Positions 1 to 5,942 of a stretch of DNA of 6,347 nucleotides are shown piece after piece (within the stretch, counting starts at the first letter, position 1; the number at the start of each line of letters is the position of its first letter). The notes beneath the pieces were generated by a model. The model made no database searches and had not been told where the DNA came from. It saw only the letters and a program-made list of their open reading frames with translations. Origin of the DNA: an uncultured Azospirillum sp. (lineage in GTDB: Bacteria > Pseudomonadota > Alphaproteobacteria > Azospirillales > Azospirillaceae); the NCBI RefSeq assembly GCF_946480385.1, contig NZ_CAMLJP010000178.1, positions 1 to 6,347 of the forward strand. Direction: 5' to 3'. Made by a program: the position numbers and the translations under genes.

Positions 1-5
1 CGCAT
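1..5 (-). CDS. Probable start of the next minus-strand gene (only the first codon visible)
   Basis: Reading the minus strand, an ATG occupies positions 5-3. It is preceded by a purine-rich Shine-Dalgarno sequence (GGAGAGAGGA, positions 17-8), with GGAG 8 nt and AGGA 2 nt before the ATG. This is one of the stronger ribosome-binding sequences in the window and lies downstream of the gcrA terminator, as expected for the first gene of a new transcription unit. Only the ATG and two bases of codon 2 are inside the window, so the product cannot be named. It could also be a chance ATG. Confidence 0.35.
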
Positions 6-127
6 CGTCCTCTCTCCGACCGCACCCTGTGTCAGCAGAGAGAATCACGAGAGCCCGCCACAGCACAGCCTTTTTCCGCGTCCTGCTAAGCCTTTTCCTG
101 CGCAGCCGATCTCAGAATTTTGCCAAC

Positions 128-164
128 AAAAAAGCCCGCCTCTCCCCCGAGAGCGGGCTTTTTT
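128..164 (-). terminator. Rho-independent terminator after gcrA (probably bidirectional)
   Basis: GCCCGC (134-139) pairs with GCGGGC (153-158). Skipping one unpaired C at 140, TCTC (141-144) pairs with GAGA (149-152) around a CCCC loop. The stem is flanked by six A (128-133) and six T (159-164), so either strand yields a GC-rich hairpin followed by a U tract. It begins 18 nt beyond the gcrA stop codon and is the clearest terminator in the window. Confidence 0.93.
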
Positions 165-182
165 GAATGGCTTGTCGACCGG

Positions 183-551
183 TCAGGCAGCGCCGACGTT
201 GCGGTCTTCCTCACGCTTCTTGCCGCCCGAGGCGGGCTGGTAGGCCAGCGCGGCGTGTTCCGCGCAATAGGGCATGCCGGGCAAGGCGTTCTTGCCGCAG
301 AAATGGAAATCCTGGTGCTTGGGGTCGCCGACCGGCCATTTGCACATCCGCTCCGTCAGAGCAAGGATGGTGGCGCCGCGCGTCGGCTTCTTCTTGATTG
401 GCGACGGCCGGCCCGACAAGCCCAGGCGATGGGCCTTGCCGATGACCGCGTTGCGGGTGATGTCTCCCAGAATGTCGGCGATCTCGCTCGCGCTCAAACC
501 CTGGGACCAGAGATCCTTGAGCTGTTGAATCCGCTCGTCCGTCCAACTCAT
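183..551 (-). CDS. gcrA: GcrA cell cycle regulator, compact form (122 aa)
   Basis: GcrA is an alphaproteobacterial transcription factor. It binds the housekeeping sigma70-RNA polymerase holoenzyme and activates promoters carrying m6A-methylated GANTC sites (CcrM targets), coupling DNA methylation to cell-cycle gene expression. Seen here: the N-terminal helix-turn-helix domain (about residues 1-48; MSWTDERIQQLKDLW, then SASEIADILG and RNAVIGKAHRLGL). It is followed by the sigma-interacting C-terminal domain (about 63-107), with C70-K-W-P-x-G-D-P, F-x-F-C85-G, and Y-C96-x-x-H99, a Cys/His set typical of the family. At 122 residues it is much shorter than Caulobacter GcrA (about 173), because the linker between the domains is only about 15 residues. 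The frame stays open upstream to 602, but MSWTDER is the family start, has GGGAG (565-561) 9 nt before it, and the predicted transcript begins downstream of 602. It is apparently monocistronic, between its own promoter and a strong terminator. Confidence 0.95.
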   Translation of the reverse strand: MSWTDERIQQLKDLWSQGLSASEIADILGDITRNAVIGKAHRLGLSGRPSPIKKKPTRGATILALTERMCKWPVGDPKHQDFHFCGKNALPGMPYCAEHAALAYQPASGGKKREEDRNVGAA

Positions 552-602
552 CCCCGAGTACTCCCGATCCGGTGTCCGGTTATGCTGTGGCAAACAGGTC
601 AC

Positions 603-631
603 GGTCTAGTGCCGTTTTCCATAAGCCGCAA
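603..631 (-). promoter_or_regulatory. Putative gcrA promoter
   Basis: On the minus strand, TTGCGG (631-626) is followed after 17 bp by TAGACC (608-603). In context the -10 reads ACTAGACC, close to the alphaproteobacterial housekeeping form gCTAnAwC, and the -35 fits TTGnCn-type elements loosely. Transcription would start near 596, giving a leader of about 45 nt before gcrA. The assignment is by inspection only. Confidence 0.5.
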
Positions 632-701
632 CATTTTGTGCCAGCCGGTGAAGAAGCTACCAGATGACGGCCGCAGACGATAGGGGGCGCGGCAACATTC
701 C

Positions 702-710
702 TGTTGATAA
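702..710 (-). promoter_or_regulatory. DnaA-box-like sequence upstream of gcrA
   Basis: The minus strand reads TTATCAACA, one mismatch (position 6) from the DnaA box TTATCCACA. It lies about 110 bp upstream of the predicted gcrA transcription start, in the intergenic region between the anti-sigma gene and gcrA. DnaA is known to activate gcrA in Caulobacter, which gives the match some meaning, but a single imperfect 9-mer can arise by chance. Confidence 0.3.
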
Positions 711-724
711 GTCCGTGGGCAAAC

Positions 725-1525
725 TCATGAATTCAGGGCGCCATAGACCTCTTCGGCCACGCCGGACAGGGTATCCCGATCGGCTTCTCCGGCGACGGCC
801 AGCGCCAACCCATTGTCTTGCCAATACAAAGCGCGCACACCGCCATCCTGGGCGAAGCGGAACGCTGAACCGGAGGTATTGGGAGAGGGGCGGATATACA
901 ACGTGATGCGACGCCCAGCCGCATCCTCGTACATGTACATTGCAACAGGTCCAGCGGAATCGGCCAAAAGCCGCCCGCCGATCAGCTGGTAGCCCCCTCT
1001 TGTGACTTTTGGGCAACGCATGTTCTTGCCCAGCCGCTTGGACAGCCAGTTCACCAGATGGGCCTCCTCATCGACGCCGATCTCGACCGGATGGCGGACC
1101 TCGACGGAGAAGACGCGATGGGCGGCGACGGCATCGGCGATGAAGGCGGCGGTCAACGGCTCGGCCCGCCAGCCGACGCGGTCACGCAGCAGCCAGCCGC
1201 CGGCACCACCGGCAACAAACATCAGAAGGGAGGCGGCGATCGCCATTCCCCACCAAGCCCCCCTGCCCCGGCGTTGCGGGACCGGAGCGGCATGGTCGCG
1301 CGCAGCGAAGGGCGGGGTCAGGCGGTCGGGCAGCGGCTGGTCGATCAGCGGGCCGAAGCTCTGGCCCAGCAGCGAGCGCTGGGCACGGTAGCGGTCGAAG
1401 CGCTGGGCGATCTCGGGATTGTCGGCAAGGTGGCGCTCGACGTCGGCCAGCCGTTCCTCCGGCAATTCGCCGTCCAGCCAGGCATGAAGCTCGGCCTCGG
1501 TCATGGGATTGCGGGTGCCGCTCAT
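725..1525 (-). CDS. Membrane-bound zinc-less anti-sigma factor of the adjacent ECF sigma
   Basis: A 266-residue single-pass membrane protein, probably holding the sigma factor encoded just upstream inactive at the inner membrane until an envelope signal releases it. The N-terminal anti-sigma domain (about residues 8-58; ELHAWLDGELPEERLADVE, then RHLADNPEIA) has the helical layout and H32 of the ZAS/RsiW-type fold. The CxxC cysteines that would follow the histidine are absent, so it should not bind zinc. A Pro/Arg linker leads to one hydrophobic helix (about 91-113, WWGMAIAASLLMFVAGGAGG), then a periplasmic domain of about 150 residues (VEVRHPVEIGVDEEAHLVNW, MYMYEDAAGRRITLY). I know this domain as recurring in proteobacterial anti-sigma factors but cannot assign it a ligand. 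The ATG at 1525 is chosen over the GTG at 1528 and the ATG at 1504 because it sits 8 nt after AGGAGG and overlaps the sigma stop as TGATG, implying translational coupling. No U-tract terminator follows the gene. Confidence 0.87.
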   Translation of the reverse strand: MSGTRNPMTEAELHAWLDGELPEERLADVERHLADNPEIAQRFDRYRAQRSLLGQSFGPLIDQPLPDRLTPPFAARDHAAPVPQRRGRGAWWGMAIAASLLMFVAGGAGGWLLRDRVGWRAEPLTAAFIADAVAAHRVFSVEVRHPVEIGVDEEAHLVNWLSKRLGKNMRCPKVTRGGYQLIGGRLLADSAGPVAMYMYEDAAGRRITLYIRPSPNTSGSAFRFAQDGGVRALYWQDNGLALAVAGEADRDTLSGVAEEVYGALNS

Positions 1526-2079
1526 CACTTGATCCTCCTGACGACCTGCTGGGTTCCACCGTCCAGCAGGACCCTCAATTTTTCGCGCGCCCGGGCCAGC
1601 CGCGACATCACCGTCCCGATCGGCAGTTCCAGAACCTCCGCCACCTCGCGGTAGGACAGCCCTTCCATCCCCGTCAGCAACAGGATGGTGCGATGCTCGT
1701 CGGTCAGCTGGGCGAAGGCGCGGACGAAGTCGCGCACCGCCCCGCGGTCGGCCGGCGGAGCGCTGAGCGCCAGATCGTCGGCCAGATCCTCCACCGGCAC
1801 CTCCGCGCCGCGCCGGCGCCGGCCGCGCTGACCGGAGATGTGCAGGTTGTGCAGGATCGTCATCAGCCAGCCGCCGAGCTTCGACGGGTCGCGTAGCGCA
1901 TGGCGGTTGGCCAGCGCCTTTTCCACGCAGTCCTGCACGAGATCATCGGCGTCGGACCGGTTGCCCACCAGGGCGGTCGCATAGCGCCGGAGCCGCGGAA
2001 TATGCGCGGCGATGGCGCGGTCGTCGATGTCTGGCGGGGGGGTCATGTCGGGTCCGGGCAGGGCGTCGTCACCTGTCAT
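1525..2079 (-). CDS. ECF-type RNA polymerase sigma factor (RpoE-like)
   Basis: A 184-residue extracytoplasmic-function sigma factor, of usual length for the family, which directs RNA polymerase to stress-type promoters once its anti-sigma partner lets go. Region 2 (about residues 22-85) carries the core-binding and -10-recognition helix DADDLVQDCVEKAL (43-56) and GGWLMTILHNLHIS (69-82). A linker follows (about 86-114). Region 4 (about 115-172) has LSYREVAEVLELPIGTVMSRLARAREKLR-type helix-turn-helix residues at 141-169, which contact the -35 element. Regions 1.1 and 3 are absent, as expected. The ATG at 2079 has only a weak AGGGC-like Shine-Dalgarno, and an in-frame ATG at 2046 is a possible alternative that removes 11 residues of low-complexity Pro/Asp sequence. 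It starts 42 nt after the icd stop and overlaps the anti-sigma gene by one base. No classic GGAAC/CGTT-type autoregulatory promoter was seen in front of it, so it may be read from icd or from an unrecognised promoter. Confidence 0.93.
   Translation of the reverse strand: MTGDDALPGPDMTPPPDIDDRAIAAHIPRLRRYATALVGNRSDADDLVQDCVEKALANRHALRDPSKLGGWLMTILHNLHISGQRGRRRRGAEVPVEDLADDLALSAPPADRGAVRDFVRAFAQLTDEHRTILLLTGMEGLSYREVAEVLELPIGTVMSRLARAREKLRVLLDGGTQQVVRRIK
1534..1539 (-). promoter_or_regulatory. Ribosome-binding site of the anti-sigma gene
   Basis: A perfect AGGAGG on the minus strand, inside the last codons of the sigma gene, lies 8 nt before the ATG at 1525 and 5 nt before the alternative GTG at 1528. 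The spacing favours the ATG. Such a strong site suggests high translation of the anti-sigma factor relative to the sigma factor, whose own site is weak. Confidence 0.8.
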
Positions 2080-2121
2080 GACGCCCTGCCCTGCCGCTTT
2101 ATTCCCGCCACGGCCATGGGG

Positions 2122-3567
2122 TCACAGGCCCGGCGAGGAGAAGCCGGCCTTGCCGTCGAAATTGCTGAGATTTTCGGTCTGGGTGAAGTCGATTCCCGCC
2201 GCGGCCAGCCGGCCGAGCAGTTCGACGATGGCGCCATGCTGCACCGGTCCGTGCTGCGACAGGAAGCGGCAGCGCCAATGATCGGTGCAGAAGACGTCGG
2301 CGTTGCCGTCCGGCCAGACCCGCTGAGAACGGTTGGAGATGCTGGTCAGCTTCAGCGCGTCGGTCGACAGCGGCAGCACCAGCTCCGCCAGATCGTCGGG
2401 CAGCCCGCCCGACCATTGCAGGAAGACGTCGACGCCGACCAGTTCCTTCAGCGCGCGCACGCGCGGGGCCAGCCGGTTGATGCCGTCATAGGCCGGACGC
2501 GCGGTCGAATAGCCGACCGGCGGCATGGTGACCGGGGTCTGGCCCAGCCGTTCCACCACCGCCTCGGCGAAGGCGGCGGTGCCGGCACGCACGCGGCCCA
2601 GCCCGCGGGCATAGATGTCGGCGGTGTGGATGCCGTCCTCGATGGTCTTCAGCCACGCATTGTGGATGCGGGCGGCGATGTCGCCCTGGCCGATATGGAC
2701 CAGCATCATCACAGCGGCCATCAGCAGGCCGGACGGGTTGGCGATGCCCTGCCCGGCGATCATCGGGGCGGAGCCGTGGATCGCCTCGAACATGGCGCAG
2801 GTCTCGCCGATGTTGGCGGACCCGGCCAGCCCGACCGAGCCGGTCAGCTGGGCGGCGATGTCGGAAACGATGTCGCCGTAGAGGTTCAGGGTGACGATGA
2901 CGTCGAAGCGCTCCGGCTGGTCGGCCAGACGGGCGGCGCCGATGTCGACGATCATGTGGTCGGCCTTGATCTCCGGATAATCGGCCGCGATCTCGTAGAA
3001 GATTTTCAGGAACAGCCCGTCCGTCATCTTCATGACGTTGTCCTTGACGAAGGCCGTCACCTTTTGCCGGTGGTTGGAGCGGGCGAAGTCGAAGGCGTAG
3101 CGGACGATTCGCTCCGACCCCGGCCGCGAGATCAGCTTCACCGACTGGATCACGTCGTCGGTCTGGCGATGCTCGATGCCGGCGTAGAGGTCTTCCTCGT
3201 TCTCGCGGATGATGACCACGTCCATGCGCGGGTGCCGGGTCCGCACATAGGGGTGGTAGGACACGCAGGGACGGACATTGGCGAACAGGCCGAGCGTGGT
3301 GCGGGCGACCACGTTCAGCGACTTGTTGCCGTATCCCTGGGGCATGGTGATCGGCCCCTTGAGGAAGACCCGCGTCCGGCGGATCGACCCCCAGCCGGCG
3401 GCATCCAGCCCACCGGGATGGCCCCGTTTGTAGACGGCCTCCCCGGCCGGAACCTCTTCCACCTTCAGCCGCGCGCCGGCCGCGTTCATCACATATAGCA
3501 CCGCGTCCGTGATCTCTGGGCCGATGCCGTCGCCGCGTGCGACCGTGACGGGGGTGATATCGCGCAT
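2122..3567 (-). CDS. icd: Isocitrate dehydrogenase, long alphaproteobacterial/Thermus-like type
   Basis: A 481-residue TCA-cycle enzyme converting isocitrate to 2-oxoglutarate and CO2 with reduction of NAD(P). The catalytic part (about 1-345) belongs to the isocitrate/isopropylmalate dehydrogenase fold: GDGIGPE (12-18), and the phosphate and substrate loop S83, N85, R89, R99. Then come RENEEDLYAGIE with R121 and catalytic Y128, K175 in KDNVMK, the metal aspartates D208, D232 and D236 (NLYGDIVSD signature), and the cofactor loop HGSAPMIAGQGIANPSG (264-280). The S-x-N-x-x-x-R pattern points to isocitrate rather than isopropylmalate. About 135 further C-terminal residues match the extension of Thermus and Rickettsia-type IDHs (I believe TIGR02924). 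The E. coli NADP-specifying K344-Y345 pair is M269-I270 here, so the cofactor is uncertain. The frame is open to 3762, but MRDITPVTVARGDG is the family start and has GGAG (3578-3575) 7 nt ahead. Possibly cotranscribed with the sigma gene 42 nt downstream. Confidence 0.93.
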   Translation of the reverse strand: MRDITPVTVARGDGIGPEITDAVLYVMNAAGARLKVEEVPAGEAVYKRGHPGGLDAAGWGSIRRTRVFLKGPITMPQGYGNKSLNVVARTTLGLFANVRPCVSYHPYVRTRHPRMDVVIIRENEEDLYAGIEHRQTDDVIQSVKLISRPGSERIVRYAFDFARSNHRQKVTAFVKDNVMKMTDGLFLKIFYEIAADYPEIKADHMIVDIGAARLADQPERFDVIVTLNLYGDIVSDIAAQLTGSVGLAGSANIGETCAMFEAIHGSAPMIAGQGIANPSGLLMAAVMMLVHIGQGDIAARIHNAWLKTIEDGIHTADIYARGLGRVRAGTAAFAEAVVERLGQTPVTMPPVGYSTARPAYDGINRLAPRVRALKELVGVDVFLQWSGGLPDDLAELVLPLSTDALKLTSISNRSQRVWPDGNADVFCTDHWRCRFLSQHGPVQHGAIVELLGRLAAAGIDFTQTENLSNFDGKAGFSSPGL

Positions 3568-3591
3568 GCACTCACTCCAAGGGGACGCGCG

Positions 3592-3621
3592 ACCGTAGAC
3601 GCAAACAGGGGCCTTTTTCAA
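3592..3621 (-). promoter_or_regulatory. Weak candidate promoter for icd
   Basis: TTGAAA (3621-3616) and TACGGT (3597-3592) on the minus strand are 18 bp apart, with a predicted start about 18 nt before the icd ATG. The -10 matches consensus at only three of six positions, so this is a suggestion based on position and the AT-rich -35. Confidence 0.28.
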
Positions 3622-3658
3622 TGGTTGGAGGCAGCGACGGATCGCAGCAACGGGCGGA

Positions 3659-3700
3659 GCGCACTCCCTACTCCCCGGCTTGTGGGGGCAGGGAGTGCGC
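3659..3700 (-). terminator. Strong hairpin after the multicopper oxidase gene, without U tract
   Basis: GCGCACTCCCT (3659-3669) and AGGGAGTGCGC (3690-3700) form a perfect 11-bp inverted repeat. Inside it CCCC (3673-3676) can pair with GGGG (3685-3688) over a short loop. The hairpin starts 6 nt past the oxidase stop codon, which is where a terminator is expected. Neither strand has a following run of T, so termination may be of the U-less kind, may need Rho, or the hairpin may mainly protect the transcript 3' end. Confidence 0.6.
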
Positions 3701-3706
3701 GACCGG

Positions 3707-5818
3707 TCAGTGGTGGGCCCCGGCGACCCCGCCGCGGCCATCCGGCACGCCGATGCTGACATTCTGCATCATGCCCTGGTCCTCGTGGTCGAGGATGTGG
3801 CAGTGCAGCACATACTCGCCGATGAAGCGCTCGTAGCGGGTGCGGACAGTCACCTTGTAGACGCCCTTCGGCGGCTGGGCGGTGGTGAGCGCGCTGCTGT
3901 TGTCGCTCTTCACCCAGATGGTGTCCTTCCACACGCCCTTCATGCCGGCATAGTCGGGGTCGCCCGAGCCGGGCTCGCTGACGTCACGCCCGTCGGGACC
4001 GATGATCGAGATGATCTCGAACGGATTGACGTGGATGTGGAAGGGGTGGCTGACGAAGTAGGATTCCAGCTCCCATTGCTGGGCGGTGCCCAGCACCACC
4101 GGCCGGTTGACCACGCTCGGCTGGTAGGCGGCGGCGCCCTTCGGACCATAGGTGCCGTCGGGATTCTCCACGACCTCGAAGCTGTTGGCGACCTGGAACA
4201 GCGGGTTGGTGCGCTTGCCCCCTTCCGGCGGCAGGTTGATGAAGAAGGTCAGTTCCTGCTTGGGCTGATGCATCACCTCATGCTCGGTGATCGGCCGGTG
4301 GGCGGTGAATTTGCTGAAGCGCGGGCAATAGGGGGTGTCGACCATCGTCTTGCCGAAGCAGCGGGCGGTCAGCCCGTCGATGACCTCCTTGGCGACCGAC
4401 GGCGCGTACTTCGTCGCGTTGACCGTCAGCTGGCGGATGGTCTCCTTCACCGGATCCTTGACCACGCGGTCGCCCTTCACACGGACGAAGCCAAGCACGC
4501 CGGTGGAGGTGGCGGTCTGGTCCGGGCTGGCGTTGGCGGCCGCCGGCTTGTTGACGACGCAGTAGATGCCGGGTTCGGGGAAGTTGACCAGCAGGTCGTC
4601 ACGATAGCCCGGCTGCATCGGCACGCTGGTGCGCACCTGCCCTTCGTTCATGGTCAGGCCGTCGGAGGCCGCCAGGATGTAGGGCACCGGCTGTCCGGTG
4701 CAGCGTTCCTTGGCGAAGCGGTCCTGGTCGGCGGCCGACAGGGTCTTTTCCCGCTGGAGGAAGTCGGTGATGTCCAGCTTGCGGAACTCCACCGTGATGG
4801 GGGAGCGGACGCCGGCATGGATCAGGCGCCAGCGCTCGGCCTGCCCGGTCTTGGCGTTGGCGAAGATCGGGCGCACGCGGCCGTTGACGGTGGTGAAGCG
4901 CCCGGACTGTTCCCAGGTGCCCGGCCCGAACTGCTGGTAGGACACGATCTCGCCCACCTCGCCCGGCGCGCAGCTCCAGTCGATGGAGCCGTCGGACTTG
5001 GTCTTCAGCTTGCCGTCCTTGGTGCAGGCGTAGGGGATCTGCTCGAACAGCAGGACCCGCTCGGTCATCGCCACGCCCTTGGGGCTCTTCAGCAGGGTGT
5101 CGAGGTCGCCGTTCGCCTCCGGCGTCGGCGGGCGGTCGCCGTGGATGATGAGCGCGCCGGCCATGCCGCTGCCGACCTGCAGAGCGGTCGAGCCGTGGCG
5201 GTGCGGGTGGTACCAGAAGGTGCCGGCCGGATGATCGGCCGGGATGTTGTATTCATATTCGAAATCGACGCCCGGATTGATCGACACCAGCACATTGTCG
5301 CTGTTGCCGGTCGGGCTGACCCAGACGCCGTGGCTGTGCAGGTTGGTGCCGTTGAAGCAGTGCGGCGTGTTGATGTCCGCCGCAGCCTGATTGGCGCAGT
5401 CCGGATCGTCCGGCAGCTGGTTGTGCAGCTTGATGCGGATGGTGTCGCCCGGCGTCGCTTCGATGGTCGGCGCGACATAGGGATGGGCGGGATCGACGTT
5501 GGTGCCGCGATAGCTGCGCAGCCGCACGGCATCCGGACGGCCTTGGGCCGGGTTGCGGATGTAGCCGTCGGTGAAGGAGACGAACAGGTCGTAATTGCGC
5601 GCCTGCCCGGTGTGCGGACGGGCGGTCGCCTGCGGCTGGCGCATCAGCAGAGAACCGACGCGCGGCGATTCGGAGTTGGTCAGCAGCGGCGGGTTGCCGA
5701 ACGCCTCGCCGGCCGTTTCCGGATTGTCCTTCGCCGCCGCGGCGGTTGCCGCCATGGCGGACGGTACAGCGCCCAGCGCAAGGGGCAGCAGCAGGCCGAT
5801 CAAATATGCATGCCTCAT
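3707..5818 (-). CDS. Secreted multicopper oxidase (laccase-like), 703 aa
   Basis: A periplasmic enzyme oxidising an organic substrate or metal ion one electron at a time and reducing O2 to water at a four-copper centre. Residues 1-23 (MRHAYLIGLLLPLALGAVPSAMA) look like a Sec signal peptide with AMA cleavage; there is no twin-arginine motif. All four copper motifs are intact: NLHSHG (H161, H163), WYHPHRHG (H204, H206), HPFHIH (H591, H594, H596) and HCHILDHEDQGMM (H672, C673, H674, H678, with M683 as likely axial type-1 ligand). The order indicates a three-cupredoxin-domain MCO, but 703 residues is long for bacterial CueO/CotA enzymes (about 500), with extra length before the first copper motif and in the middle. 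There is no Met-rich segment as in CueO or CopA, so copper-resistance cuprous oxidase activity is not indicated. Eight cysteines besides C673 could form four disulfides. The ATG at 5818 has GAGGGAG (5831-5825) 6 nt ahead. It is likely transcribed alone, and the substrate is unknown. Confidence 0.93.
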   Translation of the reverse strand: MRHAYLIGLLLPLALGAVPSAMAATAAAAKDNPETAGEAFGNPPLLTNSESPRVGSLLMRQPQATARPHTGQARNYDLFVSFTDGYIRNPAQGRPDAVRLRSYRGTNVDPAHPYVAPTIEATPGDTIRIKLHNQLPDDPDCANQAAADINTPHCFNGTNLHSHGVWVSPTGNSDNVLVSINPGVDFEYEYNIPADHPAGTFWYHPHRHGSTALQVGSGMAGALIIHGDRPPTPEANGDLDTLLKSPKGVAMTERVLLFEQIPYACTKDGKLKTKSDGSIDWSCAPGEVGEIVSYQQFGPGTWEQSGRFTTVNGRVRPIFANAKTGQAERWRLIHAGVRSPITVEFRKLDITDFLQREKTLSAADQDRFAKERCTGQPVPYILAASDGLTMNEGQVRTSVPMQPGYRDDLLVNFPEPGIYCVVNKPAAANASPDQTATSTGVLGFVRVKGDRVVKDPVKETIRQLTVNATKYAPSVAKEVIDGLTARCFGKTMVDTPYCPRFSKFTAHRPITEHEVMHQPKQELTFFINLPPEGGKRTNPLFQVANSFEVVENPDGTYGPKGAAAYQPSVVNRPVVLGTAQQWELESYFVSHPFHIHVNPFEIISIIGPDGRDVSEPGSGDPDYAGMKGVWKDTIWVKSDNSSALTTAQPPKGVYKVTVRTRYERFIGEYVLHCHILDHEDQGMMQNVSIGVPDGRGGVAGAHH

Positions 5819-5861
5819 GAATCACTCCCTCTGAAAAGACATATGAGGGTCGATATGATTC
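5819..5861. promoter_or_regulatory. Two GANTC (CcrM-type) methylation motifs in the oxidase leader/promoter
   Basis: GATTC at 5857-5861 overlaps the proposed -10 element, and GAATC at 5819-5823 directly abuts the start codon. In Alphaproteobacteria GANTC is methylated by CcrM, and GcrA acts at promoters with methylated GANTC near the -10. The motif also occurs in coding DNA here (for example 42-46, 527-531 and 957-961), so its presence is certain but its role is inference. Confidence 0.4.
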
Positions 5862-5881
5862 CTGATAATTGATTTTTTCAA
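5853..5881 (-). promoter_or_regulatory. Putative promoter of the multicopper oxidase gene
   Basis: TTGAAA (5881-5876) and TCATAT (5858-5853) on the minus strand are separated by 17 bp within the only AT-rich stretch of the intergenic region, giving a leader of about 28 nt. TCATAT recurs 12 bp further on (5846-5841), so the initial transcribed region contains a short direct repeat that might be an operator. The -10 match is modest. Confidence 0.42.
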
Positions 5882-5911
5882 CGGCAATACACGTTTGTTC
5901 GCGGTGGTGCC

Positions 5912-5935
5912 GCCGGCCGACGCGAGGTCGCCGGC
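5912..5935 (-). other. GC-rich stem-loop between the upstream gene and the oxidase
   Basis: GCCGGC (5912-5917) plus GAC (5919-5921) pairs with GTC plus GCCGGC (5927-5935), with one bulged base at 5918 and a five-base loop. The right arm is itself part of a perfect 12-bp palindrome, GTCGCCGGCGAC (5927-5938). There is no U tract. It may help end transcription of the gene that stops at 6003, or may be a protein-binding palindrome upstream of the oxidase promoter. Confidence 0.45.
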
Positions 5936-5942
5936 GACGGCG

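Noticed and set aside
552..602. N-terminal extension of GcrA to an upstream in-frame ATG at 602
   Set aside because: The extra 17 residues do not resemble any GcrA, and the codon would lie upstream of the predicted transcription start. MSWTDER at 551 is the family's usual start.
693..706. CAACA-TTCC-TGTTG hairpin downstream of the anti-sigma gene as a terminator
   Set aside because: The stem is only 5 bp and no T run follows on the minus strand, so it is too weak to call as a terminator.
1900..3498. A 532-codon open frame on the plus strand, opposite icd and the sigma gene
   Set aside because: It spans two genes and an intergenic gap, is compositionally biased and has no recognisable motif, while both minus-strand genes are clear family members.
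3568..3762. N-terminal extension of isocitrate dehydrogenase to 3762
   Set aside because: The extension would cross the oxidase terminator hairpin and overlap the oxidase 3' end. The family start MRDITPV has its own Shine-Dalgarno.
3680..5872. A 730-codon open frame on the plus strand, opposite the multicopper oxidase
   Set aside because: The translation is a monotonous Gly/Ala/Val/Asp/Arg/His-rich sequence with no domain, and it mirrors the codon bias of the real minus-strand gene, which has intact copper motifs. It is a GC-rich antisense shadow.
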